Source: Clostridium guangxiense (GTDB lineage Bacteria > Bacillota > Clostridia > Clostridiales > Clostridiaceae). Taken from it: a DNA stretch of 64,000 bases. A model generated the notes under the pieces. That model was not told the DNA's origin. It made no database searches and saw only the letters and a list, made by a program, of their open reading frames with translations. This document shows positions 33,867 through 41,600 of the stretch, one piece after another. Made by a program: the position numbers and the translations under genes. Numbering within the stretch: the first letter of the stretch is position 1; each line of letters starts with the position of its first letter. The stretch covers positions 110,821 through 174,820 of the forward strand of contig NZ_JAJNKE010000003.1 of the NCBI RefSeq assembly GCF_021043395.1, given 5' to 3'.

Positions 33867-34187
33867 ATGTATAAACTATTGCATAAACAATGTATAATTA
33901 TTTTTAAATTGTATAAATATTAAAAACTTTATGCATAAAACTAAACATTGTAAGTTACATATGTATAAGAATGGCTTAACTGTGCGATTTATAAGCTATT
34001 TCCTTATTTCGATAAAACTTTATTTGACGAAATTAGAATTTTTAAATTGCATAGAGCCGGGTACATTCTAAATCGACGACGGCTCAGATGCCCGGTGAGG
34101 GACTCTACATTTTCTGTGATATTTTTAAAAGTCAGGAAGGATAATCCTTTATTTTGTAGAATTATGTTAAATAAAGGAGATGTTAGT
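33867..34187. other. Non-coding region between terS and the cargo cassette
   Basis: About 320 bases without a credible gene. Besides the structured element described separately, the first part (33,880-33,985) has loosely repeated TGCATAAA...AACATTGTA / GTATAA motifs in both orientations. It must contain the promoter for the cargo cassette if that is transcribed independently, but I could not fix -35 and -10 boxes. One frame stays open through the GC-rich part into the next gene, but no ribosome binding site supports translation of it. Confidence 0.45.
34015..34165 (+). ncRNA. Candidate structured RNA or DNA element upstream of cargo genes
   Basis: No gene fits here and composition changes sharply: 34,053-34,110 is about 55% G+C inside DNA near 25%. 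GAGCCG (34,054-34,059) can pair with CGGCTC (34,080-34,085). In a mutually exclusive fold CCGGG (34,057-34,061) pairs with CCCGG (34,091-34,095), closed by AGAG (34,053-34,056) and CTCT (34,103-34,106). A flanking stem ATTTCG/CGAAAT precedes it, and TCTACA (34,104) with TGTAGA (34,155) encloses AAGGATAATCCTT after it. The last stem lies 23 bases before the start of the next gene, so a cis-regulatory leader or a free RNA are both possible. I recognise no known riboswitch class. Confidence 0.45.
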
Positions 34188-34631
34188 ATGTATATCGAAA
34201 AGAAGTATTCACATAATAGAAAGGATTTTATTGATTATTTTTGTGTTAAAATTAGAGTTATAACGAATTCTCAAACTAGTATCCCATTTTTAAGAAAAAC
34301 AGACGATTTAGTTGACAAAGGGACAAGATGGATTAATATTAAAAATCTAAATGATAAAGAATTTCTAAAGCAAAAAAATATTGATTACATTGAGAATGAT
34401 AATGAAGTTATTAAAGAAAAAGAAATTATACCTATTGGGTTGTTTAACTTTAATGATGAAGATAACTTTAATTATGGGGAATTGCTTCTATGGTATGTGG
34501 GGTCTGAAGATTCGTATAAGGCTGAGTATATAATAAAAAATATAGAAAAGGCCATAAAAATTAAGTATGAGGCTTTGAAGTTCAAAGATAAATGTATTAA
34601 AAATGAAAAAGAAAAAATTAATTTAGATTGA
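34188..34631 (+). CDS. Cargo protein of unknown function (147 residues)
   Basis: I do not recognise a family. The product is soluble, rich in Lys, Asp, Asn and Ile, starting MYIEKKYSHNRKDFIDYFCVKIR, with a helical C-terminus (IIKNIEKAIKIKYEALKFKDK). ATG 34,188 has AAAGGAG 8 bases upstream. It sits between terS and terL, where virion genes normally abut, and its codon use is even more A+T-rich than theirs. Together with the next two genes it looks like a moron cassette expressed from the prophage. Confidence 0.6.
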   Translation: MYIEKKYSHNRKDFIDYFCVKIRVITNSQTSIPFLRKTDDLVDKGTRWINIKNLNDKEFLKQKNIDYIENDNEVIKEKEIIPIGLFNFNDEDNFNYGELLLWYVGSEDSYKAEYIIKNIEKAIKIKYEALKFKDKCIKNEKEKINLD

Positions 34632-34721
34632 TGATAGAAATTATTATGCTAATATTGTAGTTTTATGCCAAGTATTTTATATTATTTATGACAGATTAAT
34701 CTATAAAAAGGAGATGTTATT

Positions 34722-34859
34722 ATGAATAATGAGGATAATAAGAATAAAGAGATAAGGCAAAATGATAATAAATCTAATGAAAAGAAAAATTTTACTCGTG
34801 ACATTAATTCAGAGCCACCAGCTGGTACAAAACCTAAAAGTCCTAAAAAACAAGGTTAA
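34722..34859 (+). CDS. 45-residue hydrophilic cargo protein
   Basis: A tiny disordered-looking protein: an Asn/Asp/Lys/Glu-rich first half, then FTRDINSEPPAGTKPKSPKKQG with a Pro/Lys-rich end. ATG 34,722 has AAAAGGAG 7 bases upstream. It ends 8 bases before the DUF6338-like membrane protein gene, suggesting a functional pair. No known function. Confidence 0.55.
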   Translation: MNNEDNKNKEIRQNDNKSNEKKNFTRDINSEPPAGTKPKSPKKQG

Positions 34860-34867
34860 AAACCGAA

Positions 34868-35491
34868 ATGAGTAATAAAGAAATAGTGGAATTAATTAAA
34901 TTTATACCTAATATATTTATATATATTGTACCGGGATATTCATTCTTTAAAGTTAGTAGTTTTATTTTGTCAAAAGAATTAATTAATGATAAAGAAGCTA
35001 TTATTAAGTATGTGTTAATGAGTTATGTTATAGTTAATATAGTGAAATTGTTTATATGGGTTGATATAAATTCCCCAATATTTATTATTGTAACTTTGCT
35101 AATGTCAATTTTATTTGCATTTATATATTCTAAAGGTATTAGATGTGATAAGTTTGATAGGTTTTTACAAAAATTATCAATTAAAAAGACTTACACCATA
35201 GATGTATGGGATGATATTGAAAGAATAAATAAAGAATATAATGGTTATTGGATAACTATATATATTGATAATGAAAAGGTGTATTATCAAGGTATTTTAA
35301 AAAAGTGTCAAGAACAACAAAAGGAAAAAGATTATTATATATTTCTAAAAAAATATCGAATGTGTACCTATAATTTAGAAACAGTAGAGGATTTTACTGA
35401 TAATGATAAATATTGGGTAGCAATTAAAGCTAATGGTATAAGTAGAATGGAAATTGAATATTATCCGAAAGAAAATAAAAAGAGCTCATAA
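34868..35491 (+). CDS. Membrane protein resembling DUF6338
   Basis: A 207-residue protein. Two or three hydrophobic segments fill the first half (PNIFIYIVPGYSFFKV, VLMSYVIVNIVKLFIW, IFIIVTLLMSILFAFIYS). The second half is a cytoplasmic beta-rich domain: WITIYIDNEKVYYQGILKK, then YYIFLKKYRMC and a final strand ISRMEIEYYP. This layout, with a PG[YF] motif in the first helix and a YxGxL barrel-like domain, resembles DUF6338, whose function is unknown. A terminator overlaps its stop. As the end gene of a cargo cassette it is a candidate superinfection-exclusion or defence protein (inference). Confidence 0.55.
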   Translation: MSNKEIVELIKFIPNIFIYIVPGYSFFKVSSFILSKELINDKEAIIKYVLMSYVIVNIVKLFIWVDINSPIFIIVTLLMSILFAFIYSKGIRCDKFDRFLQKLSIKKTYTIDVWDDIERINKEYNGYWITIYIDNEKVYYQGILKKCQEQQKEKDYYIFLKKYRMCTYNLETVEDFTDNDKYWVAIKANGISRMEIEYYPKENKKSS

Positions 35492-35506
35492 TAGGGCTCT
35501 TTTTTA
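35479..35506 (+). terminator. Terminator ending the cargo cassette
   Basis: AGAGCTC and GGGCTCT form a 7-bp stem around a short loop, followed by TTTTTT. It closes the 34,188-35,491 gene group, which supports that group being an independent transcription unit within the late region. Confidence 0.85.
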
Positions 35507-35534
35507 ATATACAAAATTAAGTGAGGTGAACTAT

Positions 35535-35753
35535 ATGTTTGTTTGGAATGTTAGTGACAATAAGAAAACAAAGCAATTAGAAATAACACATAAAGAAAGC
35601 ATTGAGGAATTGCAGGAATGTATAGAAGCTGCTGACATACTTAAATTACCATTCACTATCATTAAAAGGAATTTGGGCTCAAATGAAAATGAAGTTTATT
35701 TTTATTATTTTTATCTCGATTTAAGGAATGACGGACATGGACTTTCAGAATGA
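35535..35753 (+). CDS. Small phage protein upstream of terL
   Basis: A 72-residue acidic protein of unknown function (HKESIEELQECIEAADILKLPFTIIKRN; then an aromatic YFYYFYLDL strand). ATG 35,535 has GAGGTGA upstream. Its 3' end overlaps terL, so it is a late gene. Confidence 0.55.
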   Translation: MFVWNVSDNKKTKQLEITHKESIEELQECIEAADILKLPFTIIKRNLGSNENEVYFYYFYLDLRNDGHGLSE

Positions 35754-37461
35754 AGACGAACAAAACAACTACTTGCTCTTTAAATACTTGCAGAAAGTAG
35801 GCTTTTCAGAAGATGCAGCAGCCAGTATGATCCTTAAGCGTAGTTCTAACCTCTTTGGTTATCACGGACTTGCTTACGAGCTCGGGAGAATTTCTCTCGA
35901 GTTTTTTTGTATGTATTTTCTTCAGGACACTTTTCTACCCAAAGAAAATAACACTGCTGCTCCTATAGCTGATGTTCATAGAGAGATTTGGAGTGACTTA
36001 GAACATAGTATTATTGGTGATGGTCCAAATCAAATAGGAAGAATACTTCCAAGAGGTACAGGAAAGTCTGTGTTCGGAACGTATTCCGCTGCTTGCTGGT
36101 GTCATGCATATGCAATTAAAAAATATACCTTGATTTGTTCAGACATAGGAAGTACTGCTGAAAAGTTTATCAAGGATATCAAGAACACTTTTCTGGAGAA
36201 TAAGTATATTGAAAAAGCTTTTGGAAAGTTGCTTGATGATAGAGATAAGCGATATGTATGTAACTCAACTCAGCTAGAGTTTACCAATAAGACATTTATA
36301 GAAGCTATTTCCTCCAGTTCTCCAATGCGTGGCCGTAAATATGGGAATTGTAGACCAGACTTAATACTCCTTGATGATTATCAGAGTGAAGATGATGTAC
36401 GAACTGAGGATGCAAGGGAGAAAAAGTGGAAGAGGTTTTCGGATGATGTTAAGTATGCGGTACAAAAAGAAGTTAAAAGAGCTGGAATAGTAATAAAAAA
36501 AGGTACCACACTTATAGCTCTTGGAACTTTGCAACATAAAGAATGTTTTTATAGCCGACTTCTTAAGCAGCCGACATGGAAATTTAAAAAAGAGAAGGGT
36601 GTTTTGATTGATGATATAGACACATATTTCAATAGTGGCTTATGGAAACAATTTAAAGACATCCTTTTTAATTTTAAGAATGAAACTCACCTTGAGGATG
36701 CCAAAGAATTTTATTATAGTCACGAGAAGGAAATGCAGTTTCCTTTGTTGTGGGCTGAATTTTGGGACTGTCTCGACATGGCTCTTTCATATTATGAAAA
36801 TCCAAGTAGTTTTAAACAAGAGGTTCAGGGTGATGTTGATTCTATAGGCGAAAAGTGGTTCAAAACAGTTGCTACAGAAAATCGGCAGGAAATTGAAACA
36901 CATAATTTCATAAAAACAATGCTTCTCGTGGATCCTGCTTCAACTGCAAAAACTAAATCCGATTATTCTGCCTATCTTGTTGGTTCTCAAGCGGATAATA
37001 ACTTGAAGTATGCACGTAAAGCGGAACTTGCAAAAATAAATGCAAGGACTGATTTTGATAAATATGTGGATCATATGATTGAGCTTTTGAAGAAATATCC
37101 AGAAACAACTCATGTGTATATTGAAAAAAATACCTTCAATGGAGCTGATGCGAACCAATTGGAGCTTAAAATTAATAAAGATGGTGCTTTAAGGTTCAGA
37201 GGTATTGAAATTATTAATGAAAGTCAGAGGAAAAATAAAGATGATAAGATCAGTACAATAATTCCTTACATGAATAAAGGACAGATTGTATTTTGTGAGG
37301 AAGATAAGGAATTTACAGATCAGATTCTCGACTTCAGGGGACAAAAGTTTAGTGTTCATGATGATGCTCCAGACATTACAGCGGAGTTCTCAAATAGAAT
37401 TGAAAATATAAAAGTTGTGCAGTATGCAAGTTTCGTTGATCGCAGAAAATTAGGAATTTAA
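35737..37461 (+). CDS. terL: Terminase large subunit
   Basis: ATPase-nuclease motor of DNA packaging, about 574 residues. Walker A-like LPRGTGKSVFG is near residue 105, and Walker B LILLDDY near 208. The RNase H-like nuclease domain has MLLVDPASTAKTKSDYSAYLVG near 397, HVYIEKNTFNGAD near 460 and a late DAPDITAEF acidic motif. ATG 35,737 is 9 bases from AAGGA; ATG 35,728 is an alternative. Start overlaps the preceding small gene. Confidence 0.92.
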   Translation: MDFQNEDEQNNYLLFKYLQKVGFSEDAAASMILKRSSNLFGYHGLAYELGRISLEFFCMYFLQDTFLPKENNTAAPIADVHREIWSDLEHSIIGDGPNQIGRILPRGTGKSVFGTYSAACWCHAYAIKKYTLICSDIGSTAEKFIKDIKNTFLENKYIEKAFGKLLDDRDKRYVCNSTQLEFTNKTFIEAISSSSPMRGRKYGNCRPDLILLDDYQSEDDVRTEDAREKKWKRFSDDVKYAVQKEVKRAGIVIKKGTTLIALGTLQHKECFYSRLLKQPTWKFKKEKGVLIDDIDTYFNSGLWKQFKDILFNFKNETHLEDAKEFYYSHEKEMQFPLLWAEFWDCLDMALSYYENPSSFKQEVQGDVDSIGEKWFKTVATENRQEIETHNFIKTMLLVDPASTAKTKSDYSAYLVGSQADNNLKYARKAELAKINARTDFDKYVDHMIELLKKYPETTHVYIEKNTFNGADANQLELKINKDGALRFRGIEIINESQRKNKDDKISTIIPYMNKGQIVFCEEDKEFTDQILDFRGQKFSVHDDAPDITAEFSNRIENIKVVQYASFVDRRKLGI

Positions 37462-37474
37462 GGAGGTATAGAAC

Positions 37475-37618
37475 TTGAAAATTGGTGATAAAGAAGTTGA
37501 GCAGATTATTGTTGTTGGAAAAGATAATGAGGTTATAGCAGTAATATCGGATTCTGAAATTATACAACATGAAAATTATAAAGTTATATTAGATTCTGCA
37601 CCTTGTAAAAATAGTTAG
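37475..37618 (+). CDS. 47-residue phage protein
   Basis: A small acidic protein, strand-rich (EQIIVVGKDNEVIAVISDSE, then YKVILDSAPC). TTG start with AAGGAGG 7 bases upstream. Its stop overlaps by 4 bases the end of the convergent DUF3892 gene. Function unknown. Confidence 0.5.
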   Translation: MKIGDKEVEQIIVVGKDNEVIAVISDSEIIQHENYKVILDSAPCKNS

Positions 37619-37827
37619 CCTAAATTATTATTTGTACTTTTATCAGGATTTGATACTGGTGTATCTACACCGTTTATTTTGCTTACGTGATAATTATTGT
37701 AATTTCCTTTATTGATTTCATTTACAAATTGTTGTCTAGTCATATCAACATTTGTATAGTTATCATGAAAATTTGTATTTCTTCCTGTAGGAGTTTCACT
37801 TGTTACTGTAACTCGTTTTCTTGACAT
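37615..37827 (-). CDS. DUF3892-family protein, antisense to late operon
   Basis: A 70-residue protein ending in NYHVSKINGVDTPVSNPDKSTNNNLG, the recognisable DUF3892 signature (Ser-Asn-Pro-Asp and Asn-Asn-Leu-Gly). The role of the family is unknown. It is the only leftward gene between terL and portal and has its own good ribosome binding site (GAGGTGA before the ATG). This marks it as a moron expressed in the lysogen. Confidence 0.8.
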   Translation of the reverse strand: MSRKRVTVTSETPTGRNTNFHDNYTNVDMTRQQFVNEINKGNYNNYHVSKINGVDTPVSNPDKSTNNNLG

Positions 37828-37907
37828 AAGATCACCTCATTAATAATGGCACAGAATCTAGTTAAATTTTACCACTAAATAGGACAAACTGTAAGGAGGT
37901 TGAAAAA

Positions 37908-39197
37908 TTGGCTTTAGATATGAATTTAGTACAGGAATGTTACGGAGAATTTTCAGCTAAGAAAGTTATTTACGATAAAATGTATGCTTATTATAAAGGC
38001 GATACTGATGCAATGGCAAATTATAAGATGGTTACTGAGAGGTCCAATAATAAAACTCCATGTAATTTTATTAAGAAGTTTACTAAGGAAGAAGTGTCGT
38101 ACAGTGTTGGCAATGATATAACTTATACAAGTAAATCTGGTGATGCTAATATAATAAATGACATGAAATATTATCTTGCACATTGGAGCGAAAAGCATGA
38201 TAGTGATTTAGCTAAAAAGATGCTGATCTATGGGTACGCTTTTGAACTTTATTATATAGATAAAGAAAACCAATTTTCAAGTAGAATAATATCACCGAGG
38301 AAAGGATATGCCTATACTGATGATTTTGGTAATGTTCTTTTTTTTATGCATATTTTTACTAAGAAATTTGATTTGAATACTTATGTTGATGTATATGACA
38401 GCGAATTTATATATCATTATGATAATGATTTTAGTCAAATAAGTAATCCAACCCCACATATTTTCGGAGTTGTACCTGTTGGAATTGCGAAAGTTTCTGA
38501 GGAGCTTGAAGATGATACAATTTACAAGGATATTAAGGGACTACAAGACGCTTATGAAACTAATTTAAGTGACATAAGCAATGAAATATCTGATTTTCGT
38601 AATGCTTATTTAGCTATTAGTGGTTTCAAGATAAAAGATGAAGATACTGACACTATGAAGGAAAAAGGAATAATTGAAATACCAGCAGCTGATGGCAAAG
38701 CTGTTTGGCTTATAAAAAATATAAATGATAGTTTTATACAAAATACATTGACCACTCAAGAAGATAAAATGTATCAACTAACTTCTCATATTAATCATAA
38801 TGAGAAGATGCAAAGTAATTTGAGTGGTGTAGCGCTTAGGAGTAGACTTATTTCTTTGGAGGAGAAATGCAAGTTAAATCAAAAATCCATAACCGATTGT
38901 ATAAAAACAAGGTTGAAAATGTTATTTATATTCTTAAAATGGCTTAAAAATCTTGATTATGATTATAGAGATATAAAAGCTAAATTTACACCTAATATTC
39001 CACAAGATGATCTTAACAGTGCACAAATAGTTAGTCAACTTGGGGATAAATTAAGCCTTGAAACTGCATTAAGTTTATTTAGTTTTGTAGATAATCCCAA
39101 AAATGAAATAGAAAAAATAAAGCAGGACCAGGAGGCTAATAGTATTGGAGCCGATTTATTGAATAATGGTGGTGTGGGAGATGAACAAAGTAAATGA
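37908..39197 (+). CDS. Portal protein (SPP1 gp6-like)
   Basis: Dodecameric gate of the capsid through which DNA enters and leaves. Landmarks of the SPP1 gp6 family: YYKGDTDAM, CNFIKKFTKEEVSYSVGNDITYT, KKMLIYGYAFELYYID, ISPRKGYAYTDDFGN, and IYKDIKGLQDAYETNLSDISNEISDFRNAYLAISGF. TTG start with AAGGAGG. 429 residues, slightly short for the family but with all blocks. Confidence 0.9.
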   Translation: MALDMNLVQECYGEFSAKKVIYDKMYAYYKGDTDAMANYKMVTERSNNKTPCNFIKKFTKEEVSYSVGNDITYTSKSGDANIINDMKYYLAHWSEKHDSDLAKKMLIYGYAFELYYIDKENQFSSRIISPRKGYAYTDDFGNVLFFMHIFTKKFDLNTYVDVYDSEFIYHYDNDFSQISNPTPHIFGVVPVGIAKVSEELEDDTIYKDIKGLQDAYETNLSDISNEISDFRNAYLAISGFKIKDEDTDTMKEKGIIEIPAADGKAVWLIKNINDSFIQNTLTTQEDKMYQLTSHINHNEKMQSNLSGVALRSRLISLEEKCKLNQKSITDCIKTRLKMLFIFLKWLKNLDYDYRDIKAKFTPNIPQDDLNSAQIVSQLGDKLSLETALSLFSFVDNPKNEIEKIKQDQEANSIGADLLNNGGVGDEQSK

Positions 39198-39537
39198 TCA
39201 GTATAGAAAAATGATAGAGCAAGTTCATAAAGATGGTGAAAGTATAGTGAATAATTCTATGAAGCCGGTTTATGAGCAACAAAAGGCTGCACTTGATGAT
39301 TTACACAACTATATAGGTAAGCTTTTTATTAAATACGGTAAAGATGGATTATTACAACTTACAGATACGCAGAAGAGAAATATTAAGCAGCAGGTTAGTC
39401 AAAAATTAGAATCCATGGCTAAGGAGCTTGGACAAAATGAAATAAAAACAGTAACTTCCGCTTTAGGTGAAGCATATAAGGATTGCTATTATAAGCAAGC
39501 ATATGTCTTAAGTTCTGGCGGTGATGATAATGGCTGA
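39181..39537 (+). CDS. Small protein between portal and MuF genes
   Basis: A 118-residue mostly helical protein that overlaps the portal gene by 17 bases and the MuF gene by 8. In many SPP1-like phages the N-terminal portion of the minor head protein has this helical character (DQYRKMIEQVHKDGESIVNN...QKAALDDLHNYIGKLF), so it may be a split-off part of the MuF head protein. Function unknown. Confidence 0.6.
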   Translation: MNKVNDQYRKMIEQVHKDGESIVNNSMKPVYEQQKAALDDLHNYIGKLFIKYGKDGLLQLTDTQKRNIKQQVSQKLESMAKELGQNEIKTVTSALGEAYKDCYYKQAYVLSSGGDDNG

Positions 39538-40642
39538 TATTGATTTGGATTTTTCTATATTAAAGCCTGAATATATAGATGCGGCTGTAAATAATAAATT
39601 GGATGGACAAACATTTAGTAATCGTATTTGGCAGAACAAGGCTAACATGATTGATAAGCTTCAAGGTTCAATTCTTGATGCAATGCAGGGGAATACAACC
39701 ATTGATAAAGTAGGAAAAGATATTCAGCAGACTTTTAATGTATCAGCTTATGAAAGTCAGAGATTAGCCACAACGGAACTTACAAGGGTACAAGCACAGG
39801 CGAGTCAAGATATTGCTACTAATACAGGATTAACAAAACATATGTGGTCAGCTACATTAGATACTCATACGTGTGAGGAATGTGCTGAGTTAGATGGTAA
39901 AATATTTGATATAGATGATGATAGTTCTCCTGAAATGCCATTACATCCGTTAGATAGATGTTGCTGGATTAATGTACCGTTTGATGGTTGGCAACCTTCT
40001 GTAAGAAAAGATAATATGACTAAGGATATTATTGATTATCAAGATTATAATAATTGGTTAAGTGATATTGGAGATGTTGAAAGTAAAAATCATGGATCAA
40101 AGATAGATATTACAGATATTGCAATAGATAAAGTTCCTATCGTAGATATAATAGGATTTGATGATAATCAAAATAAGTTATTACAGCAAAAGCATCAGAA
40201 ATTATTAAAAATAGCACAAGGTGATAACGATAGTAATGAAGTATTAAATGTTCTTACTACCGATTTTTATAATGAAGCTATGACATTAGGGAGTCAAAAT
40301 GGTGTCGATCCAGGGGGCAACCCTCAGGCTGTTGCGTTAATGAGAACTGCTACAGAAAATAGTGTTGGATGGATACATAATCATCCGGGAGGAAGTACTT
40401 TTTCTTATACAGATATAGGACAATTTTTAAAGCCTCAGCTTAAATTTATTACTATAGTAACTAATCAAGGCAAAGTTTTTGTACTGGATAAAAAAGATAG
40501 CTTTAATTTTGCTGGTATATATGCTAAAATTAAAGAAATAAAGAATAAATATGGTGGGACAGTTACAAACGAAAATCACGATTTAATAGTTAATGATATA
40601 TTAAAGATGATTACTAAGTATGGAGTTAAATATATAAAGTGA
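39530..40642 (+). CDS. MuF minor head protein fused to a JAMM-like peptidase domain
   Basis: A 370-residue two-part protein. Residues 15-150 are the phage Mu F / SPP1 gp7 head domain: AYESQRLATTELTRVQAQ, then a Cys-rich end (HTCEECAELDGKIF, HPLDRCCW). Residues 205-370 contain a possible JAMM/MPN metallopeptidase core: Glu276, then GWIHNHPGGSTFSYTD with His283, His285, Ser292 and Asp295 spaced nearly as in HXHP-X6-SXXD. MuF proteins with enzymatic C-termini are described as polymorphic toxins carried in virions. A 43-residue gene follows directly and could encode immunity. Function of the tail domain is inference from motif only. Confidence 0.78.
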   Translation: MADIDLDFSILKPEYIDAAVNNKLDGQTFSNRIWQNKANMIDKLQGSILDAMQGNTTIDKVGKDIQQTFNVSAYESQRLATTELTRVQAQASQDIATNTGLTKHMWSATLDTHTCEECAELDGKIFDIDDDSSPEMPLHPLDRCCWINVPFDGWQPSVRKDNMTKDIIDYQDYNNWLSDIGDVESKNHGSKIDITDIAIDKVPIVDIIGFDDNQNKLLQQKHQKLLKIAQGDNDSNEVLNVLTTDFYNEAMTLGSQNGVDPGGNPQAVALMRTATENSVGWIHNHPGGSTFSYTDIGQFLKPQLKFITIVTNQGKVFVLDKKDSFNFAGIYAKIKEIKNKYGGTVTNENHDLIVNDILKMITKYGVKYIK

Positions 40643-40652
40643 GGTGGTTATA

Positions 40653-40784
40653 TTGGATAATGATTATAAACTTCCAAAATTAGATGATAATTCTAAGGAA
40701 AATATAGATCTTTTGGAAAAGCAATTAGAGGAAGAATATCAAAGGCAACTAAAAAATGATAAAAATAAAAAAGAAAATCAATAA
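40653..40784 (+). CDS. 43-residue protein after MuF-JAMM gene (possible immunity protein)
   Basis: A small acidic-then-basic helical protein (DLLEKQLEEEYQRQLKND). TTG 40,653 has GAGGTGG 6 bases upstream. It lies 10 bases after the MuF-JAMM stop and is followed by two terminator-like hairpins, so it is tied to the MuF gene. An immunity or chaperone role is plausible from position; nothing in its sequence proves it. Confidence 0.5.
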   Translation: MDNDYKLPKLDDNSKENIDLLEKQLEEEYQRQLKNDKNKKENQ

Positions 40785-40819
40785 GAGCACTTGCTAAGTG
40801 AAATAGTAGGTGCTTTTAT
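40785..40819 (+). terminator. First hairpin between MuF block and scaffold gene
   Basis: AGCACTTGCTA pairs with TAGTAGGTGCT (11 bp with G-T pairs), then a T-rich tail. It begins at the stop codon of the 43-residue gene. Confidence 0.7.
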
Positions 40820-40831
40820 TATGTCTAAAAT

Positions 40832-40860
40832 TAAAGTCTTAGAAATAAGGCTTTTTTATT
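40832..40860 (+). terminator. Second tandem hairpin before scaffold gene
   Basis: AAAGTCTTA-GAAA-TAAGGCTTT is a 9-bp stem with a GAAA loop and a TTTTTT tail, 12 bases after the first hairpin. Two terminators in tandem in the middle of the late operon are unexpected. Confidence 0.72.
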
Positions 40861-40924
40861 TTATAAAAAATTAATTGCGTTCTTAGTTTGCAAGAGTTAA
40901 GAGGGCACAGGAGGTAAAAATATT

Positions 40925-41584
40925 ATGAAAAAAAGTGAATTAATAAAATTAATTGAAACATTGAAAGATGATGATGATATTGACGAAGCAGTTTCTAAAA
41001 GTGATTTAGGTAAGGCACTTGCTTCAAGTGGTTTAACTTTAGATGCTTTTAAAAGTAAAGTTGAAAATGACAAGGATTTTAAGGCTTACATGGATTCTGA
41101 AAAAGACAAACACTCTAAAAAATCTTTTGAAACTTGGAAAACAAATCATCTTCAAGAGCTAGTCTTGGAAGAATATAAAAAACAGCATCCTGAAGCTGAT
41201 CCTAAAGACACCGAACTTGCAAACATGAAAGCTGAAATTGAACAAATGAAAAAAGAAAAACTTAAGGAAACATTAACTAATAAAGCTTTAAAAATTGCGA
41301 CTGAAAAGAATTTGCCTGTAGATTTGATTGATTTTGTAATTGGAACTGATGAAGAAACAACAAAACAAAATCTTGATACTCTTGTAGCTATATTTAGCAA
41401 GCATGATGAAACATTGAAAGCACAAATACTTAAAGATAACACATACATTCCACCAACAGGGGGTGGAGCAGACACAACGCAAAATCCATGGAGTAAAGAA
41501 CATTATAATTTAACAATGCAAGGAAAACTTTTAAGAGAAAATCCAGAACTTGCAAAAAAATATATGGCAGAAGCCAAGAAATAG
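40925..41584 (+). CDS. Capsid scaffold protein (DUF4355/GP20-like)
   Basis: Internal scaffold guiding procapsid assembly. A 219-residue protein with long charged helices (VLEEYKKQHPEADPKDTELANMKAEIEQMKKEKLKETLTNKALKIATEKNLP) and a C-terminal GGGADTTQNPWSKEHYNLTMQGKLLRENPELAKKY, typical of phage scaffold proteins just before the capsid gene. AGGAGG precedes the ATG. Confidence 0.82.
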   Translation: MKKSELIKLIETLKDDDDIDEAVSKSDLGKALASSGLTLDAFKSKVENDKDFKAYMDSEKDKHSKKSFETWKTNHLQELVLEEYKKQHPEADPKDTELANMKAEIEQMKKEKLKETLTNKALKIATEKNLPVDLIDFVIGTDEETTKQNLDTLVAIFSKHDETLKAQILKDNTYIPPTGGGADTTQNPWSKEHYNLTMQGKLLRENPELAKKYMAEAKK

Positions 41585-41600
41585 AGAGGAATGATTTTAA

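Noticed and set aside
34053-34110. Possible tRNA or known riboswitch at the GC-rich island
   Set aside because: No cloverleaf with a proper T-arm or acceptor stem fits, and none of the riboswitch consensus segments I know match.
34047-34187. N-terminal extension of the 147-residue cargo protein through the GC-rich island
   Set aside because: The frame is open, but the island folds strongly, its translation is Arg-rich and unlike the rest, and the ATG at 34,188 has a clear ribosome binding site.
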